DNA from: JAFEDN01 sp963712715
Lineage (GTDB): Bacteria > Pseudomonadota > Gammaproteobacteria > Coxiellales > Coxiellaceae
Direction of reading: 5' to 3'
Assembly: GCA_963712715.1 (NCBI GenBank)
Contig: CAVQJI010000020.1
Location: forward strand, 124,001-188,000
Length of the DNA: 64,000 nt
A program made the translations under genes and the position numbers. The notes beneath the pieces are model-generated. The model worked only from the letters and a program-made list of their open reading frames with translations, had not been told where the DNA came from and searched no databases. Numbering within the stretch: position 1 is the first letter of the stretch; each line of letters opens with the position of its first letter. This document shows positions 1 to 10,200 of the stretch, in pieces.

Positions 1-2
1 TC

Positions 3-1343
3 AACCTGTTTGCCCCCGCGCATATTTATGGTTCGCCCGATCAATTAAAAGCGCTCATTAACGAGGCGCATGAGCTGGGAATAGCGGTGATTTTAGACGT
101 AGTTTATAATCATTTTGGCCCTGAACATAACCATTTACTTCACTTTTCAAAAGAATATATAAAAGAAATAAAAATGACTGAGTGGGGAAATTCTATAAAC
201 TTTGACAATTTTTCTACCCGCGAATTCTTTTTAACCAATGTTAAATACTGGATAAGCGAATTTCATTTTGATGGTCTACGAATTGATGCTACTTATTGTT
301 TATTCAGTGATACCCCCGTTCATATTTTAAAAGATTTATCTTTTGCGGTTAAAAAAAGCTCCCAAAAGTCTACTATCATTATCGGTGAAGACGAACCCCA
401 GAATTCTCAATTATTAATGCCTTATGAAGCCAATGGGTATGGATTTGATGCTCTTTGGAACGATGATTTTCATCACAGTGCTCATGTTCGACTTACCGGT
501 AGAAAAGAAGCTTATTACTCTGATTATCAGGGTAGCCCGCAGGAATTTGTTTCACTGATGAAATATGGTTTTTTATATCAGGGACAATTTTGTTCATGGC
601 AGAACAAAAATAGAGGCGTTCCTAATTACAATTTACCGCATCAATCCATGGTCATCTATCTTGAAAATCACGATCAGTTAGCGAATTCATTTGATGGTAA
701 AAGAGTTAAGCAAAAAACTGATCCTGGTAACTATCGAGCGATGAGCTGTTTATTATTATTATCTCCCAATACCCCTTTGCTATTTCAGGGACAGGAATTT
801 GGTTCAGAAAAACCTTTTTTATTTTTTTCAGATCACAGCCCTGAAATCAGTAAAGCTATAAGCGAAGGTCGCCGGAATTACCTTAAACAATTTCTCTCAA
901 TTTCTGATTCGAATGCGGATCAACAAATTCCCGATTGTTCTGATCCAAAGGTTTTTAAAAGCTGTCAGTTAGATTGGAGTCAAAAGAACCCTCAAATATA
1001 TGCTTTATATAAAGATTTAATCAAAATTAAAAAAAATGATAAGATTTTTAAACAATGTCAAAAATTAAAAGTCGATGGCGCAGTTTTTGGTCCAGATTTA
1101 TTTTTAATTCGTTACTTTGGTCCTGAGACAGATGACCGTCTGATCATTATAAATTTTGGATTAGATTATGCATTAGATCCAGCCCCAGAGCCTTTAGTAG
1201 CGTATCCAAACAACCGACCCTGGGAAGTATTATGGTCGAGTGAAGAAATAGAATACGGCGGTGGAGGCGCCATTCACTTGCAGATCAATCACTGGAAGAT
1301 AGCCGGTCATTCTGCAATGGTTTTAAAAATTAGAGAGGAATAA
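3..1343 (+). CDS. treZ: Malto-oligosyltrehalose trehalohydrolase, 5' part outside window
   Basis: GH13 enzyme that releases trehalose from maltooligosyl-trehalose in the cytoplasm (TreY-TreZ route). The frame is open from base 3, and the residues before the first internal start (a GTG at 87) already match the family, so the gene begins upstream of the window. The four GH13 regions are visible in order: DVVYNHFGP, DGLRIDAT with the nucleophile Asp, IIGEDEP with the acid Glu, and LENHDQLAN. A C-terminal beta domain follows and ends in MVLKIREE. The stop lies 4 nt before the next ATG, and GAGGAA just upstream serves as that gene's ribosome site, so the two genes form an operon. The family assignment is firm; the length cannot be judged. 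Confidence 0.93.
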   Translation, partial: NLFAPAHIYGSPDQLKALINEAHELGIAVILDVVYNHFGPEHNHLLHFSKEYIKEIKMTEWGNSINFDNFSTREFFLTNVKYWISEFHFDGLRIDATYCLFSDTPVHILKDLSFAVKKSSQKSTIIIGEDEPQNSQLLMPYEANGYGFDALWNDDFHHSAHVRLTGRKEAYYSDYQGSPQEFVSLMKYGFLYQGQFCSWQNKNRGVPNYNLPHQSMVIYLENHDQLANSFDGKRVKQKTDPGNYRAMSCLLLLSPNTPLLFQGQEFGSEKPFLFFSDHSPEISKAISEGRRNYLKQFLSISDSNADQQIPDCSDPKVFKSCQLDWSQKNPQIYALYKDLIKIKKNDKIFKQCQKLKVDGAVFGPDLFLIRYFGPETDDRLIIINFGLDYALDPAPEPLVAYPNNRPWEVLWSSEEIEYGGGGAIHLQINHWKIAGHSAMVLKIREE

Positions 1344-1347
1344 TCGT

Positions 1348-3360
1348 ATGCCACATATCATTACTATTATTAAAGATCCTAAAGGGGATGATTTAATTCA
1401 CAAAGAATGGCTTATGACTAATGCTCTTGGAGGTTTTGCTTCCGGATCTATATCAAATGTTTTGACGAGAAAATATCATGCTTTGCTCATAGCTGCATTA
1501 CATGCTCCTTTGGGCAGAACAATTTTACTCAATCATGTAGAAGAGAGTATTGTACAAAATAAAAAGGAAATTATTCTCACCCAGCAAAGACAGGGTCCGA
1601 ACGAAGCTTTACCCGATATACCTTTGACCGAGTTCAAATTAAAAGACGGCATCCCTTTTTGGTATTATAAAATTAATGATACCATTATTGAAAAGCGACT
1701 CCATTTAATCAATCACCAGAACACAGTGCATATCACCTACCAAATTATGTCTGGCAAACCAGTTCATCTAAAATGGCGCCCTTTTCTTCATTTTCGTAAT
1801 TATGAAAGTCCAGTCAATATTTCTATTCCGCATGAGGAATATTCTATTAATTCACATAATAATCGCTATGAAATATCTTGCCCGACATTTCCATTATTGC
1901 GGATGCTATGTAGTGAAACAATACCTTTTACTCCGGAATTAAAAAAACTGGAAAAAGTGTATTACGAGTATGAAGCAGCGAGAGGTTATGAATCAATAGG
2001 TAGCTTAATAAGTCCTGGCTGTTATAGTATTGAGCTTATTCCCAATAAAAAAATAACGTTTGTGGTATCTGCGGAGGATTGGGAAACTATCGAAGCATTA
2101 TCTCCTGCCGAAGCCTGGCAGGAGGAAAAATTACGTAGAAAAAATGTATTAAAAACCGCCGGACTCATTGCAAGCTCATTGAGCACTATCTCTAATACTA
2201 CGATCGGAAAATTGGTATTTGCAGCCGATCAATTTATTTTTAAACCAATAACGCGGTTTCGCGAAATCATTCGCTTGCAGGCAGCCGGTGAAGAACCGGG
2301 CTCTGTAGTCGCCGGTTTCCCCTGGTTCACCGATTGGGGAAGAGATACCATGATTTCTTTAGAAGGATTAACATTGTCGACCGGAAGAACAGATCTGGCC
2401 TATTCAATTTTACGAACTTTCGCTCACTATGTTAAAGATGGCTTAATACCCAATATGTTTCCTGATAAACAAAATGAAGCCTTATATCATACCGCGGATG
2501 CCAGTTTGTGGTTTTTTCACGCTACCGATCGTTACTTACAAACAACTCAGGATTTTTATACCTTAGAACTTCTCATCCCCAAATTTAAAGAAATTATCGA
2601 ACATCATTTGAATGGCACACGTTTTGGGATAAAAGTTGATAAAGATGGTTTATTATCTCAAGGGGCGAACGATTTGCAATTAACCTGGATGGATGCCAAG
2701 GTCGGTGATTGGGTCGTTACTCCACGACGAGGTAAAGCTGTAGAAATAAATGCATTATGGTATAATGCTCTGAGACTTATGGAAGAGTGGACAGGAAAAT
2801 ACGGTGAAAATGCGGAACATGCTAAAGAATCCTTTAATCAGAAATTCTGGTATCCTGAGGGAAATTATCTTTACGACGTGATAGATTGCATTGATCATAC
2901 CGAAAAAAAAGATTCTTCGCTGAGACCCAATCAAATTTTTTCCATTTCGCTAAAACATCCCGTATTGGAAATCAGTCGTTGGCAAACTGTCGTCGATATT
3001 ATTCATAAAGAACTCCTCACCCCTGTGGGACTACGTACACTCTCCCCGACTCACCCTGATTTTAAAGCCACTTATGAAGGTGATCTCAGATCTCGCGATG
3101 CCGCCTACCATCAAGGAACAGTTTGGCCTTGGTTAATAGGCCATTTTATAGATGCGTGGTTAAAGGTATATCCAAATGATTTCGAAAATGCGAGATGTTT
3201 TCTAAAAGGTTTAGAAGAACACTTAAATCACACCTGTGTGGGAAATATTGCGGAAATTTTTGACGCTACACCGCCATACAATCCCCGGGGTTGTTTTGCC
3301 CAAGCCTGGAGCGTTGCCGAGGTACTGAGAAGTTTAATTAAGGTCGGAAGTAAAGAGTAA
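1348..3360 (+). CDS. Glycogen debranching enzyme, archaeal/bacterial GDE type (GH133-like)
   Basis: Predicted amylo-alpha-1,6-glucosidase of 670 aa acting on branch points of glycogen or maltodextrin. The N-terminal domain carries the family pattern near residues 20-55 (TNALGGFASGSI, then RKYHALLIAA). The C-terminal (alpha/alpha)6 catalytic domain shows FTDWGRDTMISLEGL near residue 330, EINALWYNAL, GTVWPWLIGHFIDAW, and GCFAQAWSVAE close to the end. It follows treZ by 4 nt with GAGGAA as ribosome site, so it is co-transcribed. Together they suggest conversion of glycogen-type glucans into trehalose, with treY and treS-like genes probably further upstream (inference). Confidence 0.85.
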   Translation: MPHIITIIKDPKGDDLIHKEWLMTNALGGFASGSISNVLTRKYHALLIAALHAPLGRTILLNHVEESIVQNKKEIILTQQRQGPNEALPDIPLTEFKLKDGIPFWYYKINDTIIEKRLHLINHQNTVHITYQIMSGKPVHLKWRPFLHFRNYESPVNISIPHEEYSINSHNNRYEISCPTFPLLRMLCSETIPFTPELKKLEKVYYEYEAARGYESIGSLISPGCYSIELIPNKKITFVVSAEDWETIEALSPAEAWQEEKLRRKNVLKTAGLIASSLSTISNTTIGKLVFAADQFIFKPITRFREIIRLQAAGEEPGSVVAGFPWFTDWGRDTMISLEGLTLSTGRTDLAYSILRTFAHYVKDGLIPNMFPDKQNEALYHTADASLWFFHATDRYLQTTQDFYTLELLIPKFKEIIEHHLNGTRFGIKVDKDGLLSQGANDLQLTWMDAKVGDWVVTPRRGKAVEINALWYNALRLMEEWTGKYGENAEHAKESFNQKFWYPEGNYLYDVIDCIDHTEKKDSSLRPNQIFSISLKHPVLEISRWQTVVDIIHKELLTPVGLRTLSPTHPDFKATYEGDLRSRDAAYHQGTVWPWLIGHFIDAWLKVYPNDFENARCFLKGLEEHLNHTCVGNIAEIFDATPPYNPRGCFAQAWSVAEVLRSLIKVGSKE

Positions 3361-3427
3361 ATCTTCTCGCTCGATTTTTCTTATATTTAAGCTCCATTTC
3401 AGTCGTATTTTAGAGGTGATTTAACTA

Positions 3428-5815
3428 TCAAACCAGTTCGACGGTATACAACTTACGGTCAGAATCAACCGCATCGTAACTGGTGGAACCGGTAGTGAAA
3501 AAAGAGCGATTGCAATGACCAGGGCTACTATCAGGACTAGAAGTCGGACTAGAGCGGGGAGAAGGCAAAAGACTACTGTGAGCACTACGGACCGGACTGT
3601 TATCTTTGTTATCGTCAGAAATGGTAAAAAGACGAGTGCCAGGAGTATGATGCGAGTCAGAAATCAATTTGAATTCCTTCGAATCTTCAATAATGGGCGG
3701 TTGAAAAACCGTAGAAGTACGCCTGGTAGCCATAAATCTTTGATTATTTCCAGACTGGTTCTGAATGAGCGATGATAAACCACGTTTGATGAAATAATAT
3801 TGGGCCTGGCTCTCGCTTAAGTTTAACGCGACGGTTTCCAATATTTGATACGTCTTAGGTACAAAATTAAATTCCAACTTCCACTGGGCAATGAATTCAT
3901 CTAATTGAGAAAAAGAAAAATGTAACTCATTTTCAGCAAGCTCTGCAGCGTCACAAGCTCTATCATTTCCTACAATACAGGGATACGTCATCACATTTTC
4001 GCTAGAGGCGCTCAAAAAAGCTTTCGGAATAGACTGCATGTAAGTTTGATCCACAATTCTTTTAGATATAACAAAGTATGTATTATTAGCTACACCCTGA
4101 GAAACATCGGATATATTACGAACAAAATGCTTTATAAATTTATATACCTCGAGAGGAATTAACACATACTCTTCAATCACGTTATTCAATTTTTGAAGAT
4201 TATCGGTATCAATTTTTATCTCGTTTTGTACACCCAGGCAATTAAAAAAACAATTTGAGGGGTGATCAGCAATGATTTTCAAAAAATTACAACAGGATTT
4301 GAAATCAGAATCTTTGCAACCCTTACTTTTTGCATGCAATCTCACTGCTATTTTCTGTAAAGATTTTACGGAAACAGGACTTCGTATCCAATAATATTTA
4401 AAACTATCAATGTCGTTATTTTCTGCGAAAACAATATAATCTTTATGATCTTTTTGGATGATAAATCCTCTCTCTACCCTTTCTTTATCTTGCAATATCG
4501 CTAATCCCTGCTTTAATTCTTTAGTTCCTGTTTGCTGATGTAAAACCTTTACTACTTCAGGCGTTACTTCCAGTGAATGCTCCCGGAAAAAAGTTGAAAA
4601 ATGATATAAAATTTTCTCTCTATATTTATTAGGTATTAAAATTTTAAAAATTCTGCTGCTTTCATTACTTTCATTGCTTTCACGTACATTTATATTTAAA
4701 TTCCACGGTATTATTCTTTGTGATTTTAAATAAATTTTTATTTTCTTTGCATGTGTGGATTGCGAATTTTTAAAAAGCAAATCCAATATTTTTAAATAAA
4801 AAATATCAATCTCTAACCATTCACTTCGTAGGTCTTGAATTTTTTTCAATGAGAAGTAGTCCTTGACCAGGATGACGGCCCCCATGAGAAAGACAAAATT
4901 ATCATGGCCAAACCATTCTGCAATGGATTTATCCGTTACTGACTGAGCAATCTGTTCTATTTCTAGAATAAGATTTTGACGCATATTAAAATCGAGTTCG
5001 TGCAAACATTCGTCCCAGATCCTCTGGATTCTCGCATGAGCTTCCGGTAATGCAAGCACCTTCAGCATGTTTGAATCCGCGAAATCAATAACACATTGTA
5101 TTGATAATTTATTCAAAGCTTCTGACAAAATGTCTGGACCTGGCAGAACCTTCCCCAAGGATTTTGGAATAAATTGGCCATATTTTTCTTCCGTTTTGGC
5201 ATAATATAAAATAGCAACGGCTTGCGCATGAGTTATTAATACAGGAAAAGGCAGAGCCTTTTTAAGTTGTTGCAATTTTTCTAATTCGGCGACAACAAGA
5301 ACATTGCCTTTTTTTCCCGTTAAGATAATACGGTCTTCTATAGTCATTATTTTATTAAGGGCTTCAAAAGCCCCCCGAGGATTCGAACTATCAAATCCCA
5401 GAGCTTTCATTTCAGAAGATGAAATAATCAGGTATTGTTTCAGGAAAAGATTATTTACAATTTTTTCATCCTCTGGCGCCAATCCTTCTATATAATATCC
5501 ACGAGGCTGACCAGAGGGTAAATAAAAGTTCTCCCGATTTGCAAAGTGATCTACCTCAAATTCAAACTGACCTTGCAATAATTGTTCAATTTTACTGACT
5601 TGCTCTAAAATTTCCATCTTACCTTTTCCAGAAATGATACGGCTAATACTCAACCCATTGGCCTTTTCACCAAGTATTCCCTTTAAGGCTATAGTTATTT
5701 TTTTGATGGCATCCTTTTCTTCGGCCAAGAGACGCGCTATGGGAGTATTATGAAAAGCGCTATATAGGCTTTCACAAAAAACCGGCCCCAAAAAAATTTC
5801 CTTTTGCATTTTCAT
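3428..5815 (-). CDS. Unrecognised 795-aa protein with Ser/Pro-rich C-terminal tail
   Basis: Function not recognised. The frame opens with TTG at 5836, but the ATG at 5815 (MKMQKEIFLGP) is preferred because AGGAGA lies 6 nt upstream. The protein is mostly soluble-looking and rich in Leu, Ile and Lys, with no clear signal peptide or membrane segment. A short ESNESNES stretch lies mid-protein. The last 60 residues are low complexity, with repeated SSP and SPR units, and end in KLYTVELV. A large unknown protein with a disordered tail is compatible with a secreted effector in Legionellales, but nothing in the sequence proves secretion. It converges with the debranching-enzyme gene, with a 67-nt gap. 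Confidence 0.8.
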   Translation of the reverse strand: MKMQKEIFLGPVFCESLYSAFHNTPIARLLAEEKDAIKKITIALKGILGEKANGLSISRIISGKGKMEILEQVSKIEQLLQGQFEFEVDHFANRENFYLPSGQPRGYYIEGLAPEDEKIVNNLFLKQYLIISSSEMKALGFDSSNPRGAFEALNKIMTIEDRIILTGKKGNVLVVAELEKLQQLKKALPFPVLITHAQAVAILYYAKTEEKYGQFIPKSLGKVLPGPDILSEALNKLSIQCVIDFADSNMLKVLALPEAHARIQRIWDECLHELDFNMRQNLILEIEQIAQSVTDKSIAEWFGHDNFVFLMGAVILVKDYFSLKKIQDLRSEWLEIDIFYLKILDLLFKNSQSTHAKKIKIYLKSQRIIPWNLNINVRESNESNESSRIFKILIPNKYREKILYHFSTFFREHSLEVTPEVVKVLHQQTGTKELKQGLAILQDKERVERGFIIQKDHKDYIVFAENNDIDSFKYYWIRSPVSVKSLQKIAVRLHAKSKGCKDSDFKSCCNFLKIIADHPSNCFFNCLGVQNEIKIDTDNLQKLNNVIEEYVLIPLEVYKFIKHFVRNISDVSQGVANNTYFVISKRIVDQTYMQSIPKAFLSASSENVMTYPCIVGNDRACDAAELAENELHFSFSQLDEFIAQWKLEFNFVPKTYQILETVALNLSESQAQYYFIKRGLSSLIQNQSGNNQRFMATRRTSTVFQPPIIEDSKEFKLISDSHHTPGTRLFTISDDNKDNSPVRSAHSSLLPSPRSSPTSSPDSSPGHCNRSFFTTGSTSYDAVDSDRKLYTVELV

Positions 5816-5920
5816 ATACAATCTCCTAAAACTCAATCCAATAACTTCTGAAAAAGGTAACCTTGCGGCGCCTATACGGCTTTGCTAATATGTTTATTTT
5901 AGCTTTTTTCATTTCAAAAG

Positions 5921-5983
5921 ACCAATTCAATATTAGTGATGGGTGCTACCGGCAAGGTCGGTCAGGAAATATGGAGTATTCTA
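5921..5983 (+). pseudogene. Possible remnant of an NmrA-like NAD(P)-binding gene
   Basis: Just upstream of the next gene, one frame reads TNSILVMGATGKVGQEI. This is the start of a Rossmann-fold NAD(P)-binding protein of the NmrA/epimerase type, with the GATGKVG dinucleotide loop. The reading does not continue into a recognisable protein and overlaps the leader of the acyltransferase gene. It looks like the first 20 or so codons left after a deletion. It is too short for certainty. Confidence 0.4.
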
Positions 5984-5984
5984 G

Positions 5985-7109
5985 ATGGACAAACCAAATC
6001 GAAAACTGGACAGACTACTTTCTTTAGACGTATTTCGCGGTTTCACCATTGCCGCGATGATCCTGGTCAATAGCACCGGCATATACAATACTCAAAATTA
6101 TGCCTTTCTTAAACATGCCGAATGGAACGGCTGCAACCCAGCTGATTTAATATTCCCATTTTTTTTGTTTATTATGGGTGTTGCTATTCCTATTGCTTTT
6201 TCCAAACGTCGTGAAGCAAAACATTCTTTAACAAAAATAATCTTCAAAATTATCAGACGATCGTTAATTATTTTTTTACTCGGTATTTTTTTAAATGGTT
6301 ATCCTTATTTTCATATAACCACCATGCGTATCTATGGCGTATTGCAACGCATCGCATTATGTTATTTGTGCGCCGCTATCCTGTTTTTAACAACCAGTAA
6401 AACCACACAAATTATTATTTTCTTTACCATATTGCTGGGATATTGGCTGCTCATGACCCTGGCGCCAGTGCCAGGATTTGGCGCAGGCAATCTCTCTCCG
6501 GACGGCAATCTGGCTGGTTATATTGATCGATTGGTATTACACGGCCATTTCCACCTGTTTGGAAAAACGTATGATCCTGAAGGATTATTGAGTACTCTCC
6601 CCGCTATAGCCACGACACTTTTGGGCATTTTCACTGGTATGTGGTTACTATCTAAAAATGAACCGATGACGAAATTCTGGGGTATGATTGTTGTGGGGAT
6701 AATAATGGCTGTTTTTGGCTGGGTTTGGAGCTTATGGTTTCCTATTATTAAAGATCTTTGGACCAGCTCCTTTGTGCTATGGACCGGAGGCTTAGGATTG
6801 TGCCTGTATGCTCTTTGTTATTGGCTGCTGGAAATTAAAGGCTGGCGCAGCTGGTCTAAACCTTTTGAGATTTTTGGATTGAATGCAATTGCTGCCTTCT
6901 TTTTGCATGTTTTCTTTTATAAGCTGCAAAACCTAATTCATATCACCCAAAATCACCAGCAAACTAATTTACGTGCTTATCTAGTCCATCATTTATTTGG
7001 TTGGGCTTCTTTACCCAATGCCTCGCTTCTTTACTCGATCAGTTATCTTTTATTCTGGTTATTAATTTTGTGGATTCTATATCGGCATAAAATTTATATT
7101 AAAATTTAA
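5985..7109 (+). CDS. Heparan-alpha-glucosaminide N-acetyltransferase-like membrane protein (COG4299)
   Basis: Integral membrane protein of 374 aa related to the HGSNAT catalytic domain (PF07786/DUF5009 group), which moves acetyl groups from acetyl-CoA across a membrane to sugars; the bacterial substrate is unknown. Family signatures are at the N-terminus: LLSLDVFRGFTIAAMILVN, a Trp/Asn-containing luminal loop, and DLIFPFFLFIMGVAIPIAF. About ten hydrophobic segments follow, with the typical ITTMRIYGVLQRIALCYL segment near residue 110. The start has GGAG 9 nt upstream. It is probably monocistronic: the previous gene points away, and the next gene has its own promoter. Confidence 0.85.
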   Translation: MDKPNRKLDRLLSLDVFRGFTIAAMILVNSTGIYNTQNYAFLKHAEWNGCNPADLIFPFFLFIMGVAIPIAFSKRREAKHSLTKIIFKIIRRSLIIFLLGIFLNGYPYFHITTMRIYGVLQRIALCYLCAAILFLTTSKTTQIIIFFTILLGYWLLMTLAPVPGFGAGNLSPDGNLAGYIDRLVLHGHFHLFGKTYDPEGLLSTLPAIATTLLGIFTGMWLLSKNEPMTKFWGMIVVGIIMAVFGWVWSLWFPIIKDLWTSSFVLWTGGLGLCLYALCYWLLEIKGWRSWSKPFEIFGLNAIAAFFLHVFFYKLQNLIHITQNHQQTNLRAYLVHHLFGWASLPNASLLYSISYLLFWLLILWILYRHKIYIKI

Positions 7110-7188
7110 AAGCCCAGGATGAGGGCACGGCAATCAGGCCAAAAATTAATCACTCAAGTTAAATGTCACTTACTTAACCTATTATAAT

Positions 7189-7216
7189 TTGACAGCAAGT
7201 ATTTTTAAAGTAAAAT
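7189..7216 (+). promoter_or_regulatory. Sigma70-type promoter of the surface-protein gene
   Basis: TTGACA (7189-7194) and TAAAAT (7211-7216) are separated by 16 nt. The leader to the ATG at 7251 is short and contains AAGGAG at 7238-7243. Seen directly; activity is inferred. Confidence 0.7.
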
Positions 7217-7250
7217 CTAGTTTCTTACCATTTTTTCAAGGAGCGAAAAT

Positions 7251-10200
7251 ATGTCTCAATTCTCAGGCTATGTCCGGAAAAGTTTATTGCTGATTGGCGG
7301 CTGCACTGCCTTTACTGTTGGATTTGCCGGCGGCCCTGAACCCGCTCCTTCACCCGCACCCTGGGTATTCTTTCCCGCGTTACCCGGAGTTTCACTGTAC
7401 GGATTCGGCGGCAATGGTTGGACCGGAATAGGCGATGCCATGGCGCCGGTCTTTGGCCAACCGCTCAATTTTTTCTATGTGGATCCGCAAATTTATTATC
7501 ATAATAACAATGAATACACCGTCAGCGTCGGCGGCGGAGAGCGCTGGTTGGTGTCTCCTGAAGTTGGTATTCTGGGAGCATATGTATTCGGAGACTGGAA
7601 TCGCATTAATGATGGCAACCACTTTTGGTTTGTCAATCCGGGATTGGAAAGATTGGGATCCATCATAGATTTAAGTGCTAATCTTTATATTCCGGTCAAC
7701 GATCAGCAAATAGATAATGGCACAAAATTTGCTGATCAGGATGGTAATTTCAGTGAAATTACTTTCTCCGGTCATAACCAGTATGATGCGCTGGTCAATA
7801 CATTCGATTCCACCGGTTGGGGTGGAGATGCTCAAATCGGTATCCATTTACCCTGGTTACCTTTTTTTCAAAATTCGGAAGTTTTTCTGGGGGGATATTA
7901 TTTTGCGCCCAAATCCGCAGACAATATCGGCGGCGGATCCGTGAGACTGCAAGTCCCTATCACGAATTATTTCAGCGCCCTGTTTAGCGAAGCCTATGAT
8001 AGTCAGTTTCACAACACACTCAAGGGCGGTATAACGTTCTGGTTCGGCGGCCGTCATACGCTTCCTGCCTGGCGGGGAGATTTGAGAGAACGCATGGTTG
8101 ATCCCGTGCAACGCGGTCTGATAGCGGTAGCCGGTGGATCGCATACGGTTGAACCTTCCATACATCAGGAACAAATTATCGAAAACGGTGTACTGGAATT
8201 CTCGAATATTTCCTTTTTTGTACCTCCCGGTCATGCACCCGAAGGAAACGGCGCCGCCCAGGGCGATGGCACTTTTGAAAATCCCTATATCAACATGACC
8301 CAGGCCAATATTAATGACGCCAATTTCAATAATAATTACAATTTTTACATCAATTCCGGTAACTATTATGCTGTATATGGCTCGAGCAATCCCGATTATC
8401 TGGTATTAAACAATGATCGGCTCTTCGGCCGTCAAAATAATTTCAAACAGGAGGCTGATGGCTCGAATCGGCCGGTGATTAATTTTACTGAGGGCGGATT
8501 TGAAATTCCTGACAACGTCAATGATTCCTTCAACGATTTAATTTTGAAAGGTTCAAATCAGACAACTCATGCCGGTATTTGGGTGGATCATGAAGGGAGC
8601 AGTAATCAGACGCTGCAAATCAACGGTTCGGATGTGAAATATTTTGGTGATGGCATTGACTTCCTGAATTCCGGAACCGGCGCGCTCACAGTGGTTGTTT
8701 CTAATTCGCTGATCAGCGACAACAACGGCAGTGGTGAACTGTTTGCGCAGGGAGCCGAAGGCGGAATCGCTGCGGTGAACAATGGCGGCGGGTCTTTAAA
8801 ATTGTCTATCGATGAATCGAGCATTTCTAATAACAGCAAGACAATTACAGGTAAAATTCCCAAATCTTTTACAGTAGGTGGATTGGCTGTTGTCAATGAA
8901 AGTGGCGAAACGATGTTGAATATAAATGAGTCCGGTTTTTCGGATAATGATGTCACCGCAACCGGCATTATTAGCTCAGGTTCTGCCGGCGGATTGGCTG
9001 TTACTAACTTTGACAGTATGACGGTGGATATAGATCAGTCCAGTTTTTATCGCAATGATATCACAATAACGGATTCATCATTCGCTGCGGCAGGGGGAGC
9101 GGCCATTGTAAACAATAATGGTGGAAATTTAGTGGTGGATATAAACCGCTCTAATTTCTTTGCAAATACTATTGTGGGAACGAGCACAGGCGCATTTGTC
9201 CCAAGCGTGGGTCCGGTCGGCGGATTAGCTGTTAGTAACGAGGGCGATATGACGTTGCGAGTAAAGCAGTCCGCTTTCTATGGCAATGATATAACAGCAA
9301 CAAATTCAGGTATAACCGTGGCCGGTGGATTGGCTACTTTAAATACTGATAATATGACGTTGGATATAGATGGCTCCAGTTTCTACGGAAATGATATTAT
9401 TATGTCGAATAATTTTTTCACACTTGCAGCCGGTGGATTAGCTATTGATAACGGAAGCGCAAACAACATGACGGTGAATGTAGATCAATCCGCTTTTTAC
9501 GATAATGATATAGAAGCAACGGATTCAACCGTGGATGTTGCCGGCGGATTCGCGGTCGCTAACCTTGGCAACAGCATGACACTGCATGTCGGTCAATCCA
9601 GTTTTTCCGGGAATGATATCCTGGCAATGAATTCAACCATAGATGCCGCCGGCGGATTGGCTGCTGCCAACTCTGTTGGCAATTCCAGTATGGCGCTGGA
9701 CATAGACAAGTCGACTTTCAATAACAATGATGTGGAAGCAACGGATTCAAACATATTTGTGGGTGGCGGATTAGCTGCTCTGAGCGTGGGCAACACTATG
9801 GCGCTGGACATAAACCAGTCTGTTTTCAATGGTAATAGCATAAACGCAACGAATACATTCATATTTGCGGCCGGTGGATTGGCTGCGCTTAACGACGGCA
9901 ACACTATGAACCTGAACATAGATGGGTCCCAATTCTCCGGCAATTATGTCACAGCAACGCAAAATTCAACCATCAATTCAGCCGGTGGATTGGCTGCTGA
10001 TAACGAAGCTAATAATATGACGCTGGGCATAAGTTCGTCCGATTTTAACGGTAATAAAATAACAGCAACGAGTTCATCCCTAAATTCTGCCGGCGGTTTG
10101 GCTGTTAATAATACTCCAGGTATTATTGGCGGCATGACGCTGGACATAGACGGCTCCAATTTCAATGACAATGAAATAACAGCATCAACGAATACAAGCA

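Noticed and set aside
3515..3775. Arg-rich plus-strand frame opposite the 795-aa gene
   Set aside because: It is antisense to the Ser/Pro-rich tail, which explains its odd composition, and has no ribosome site.
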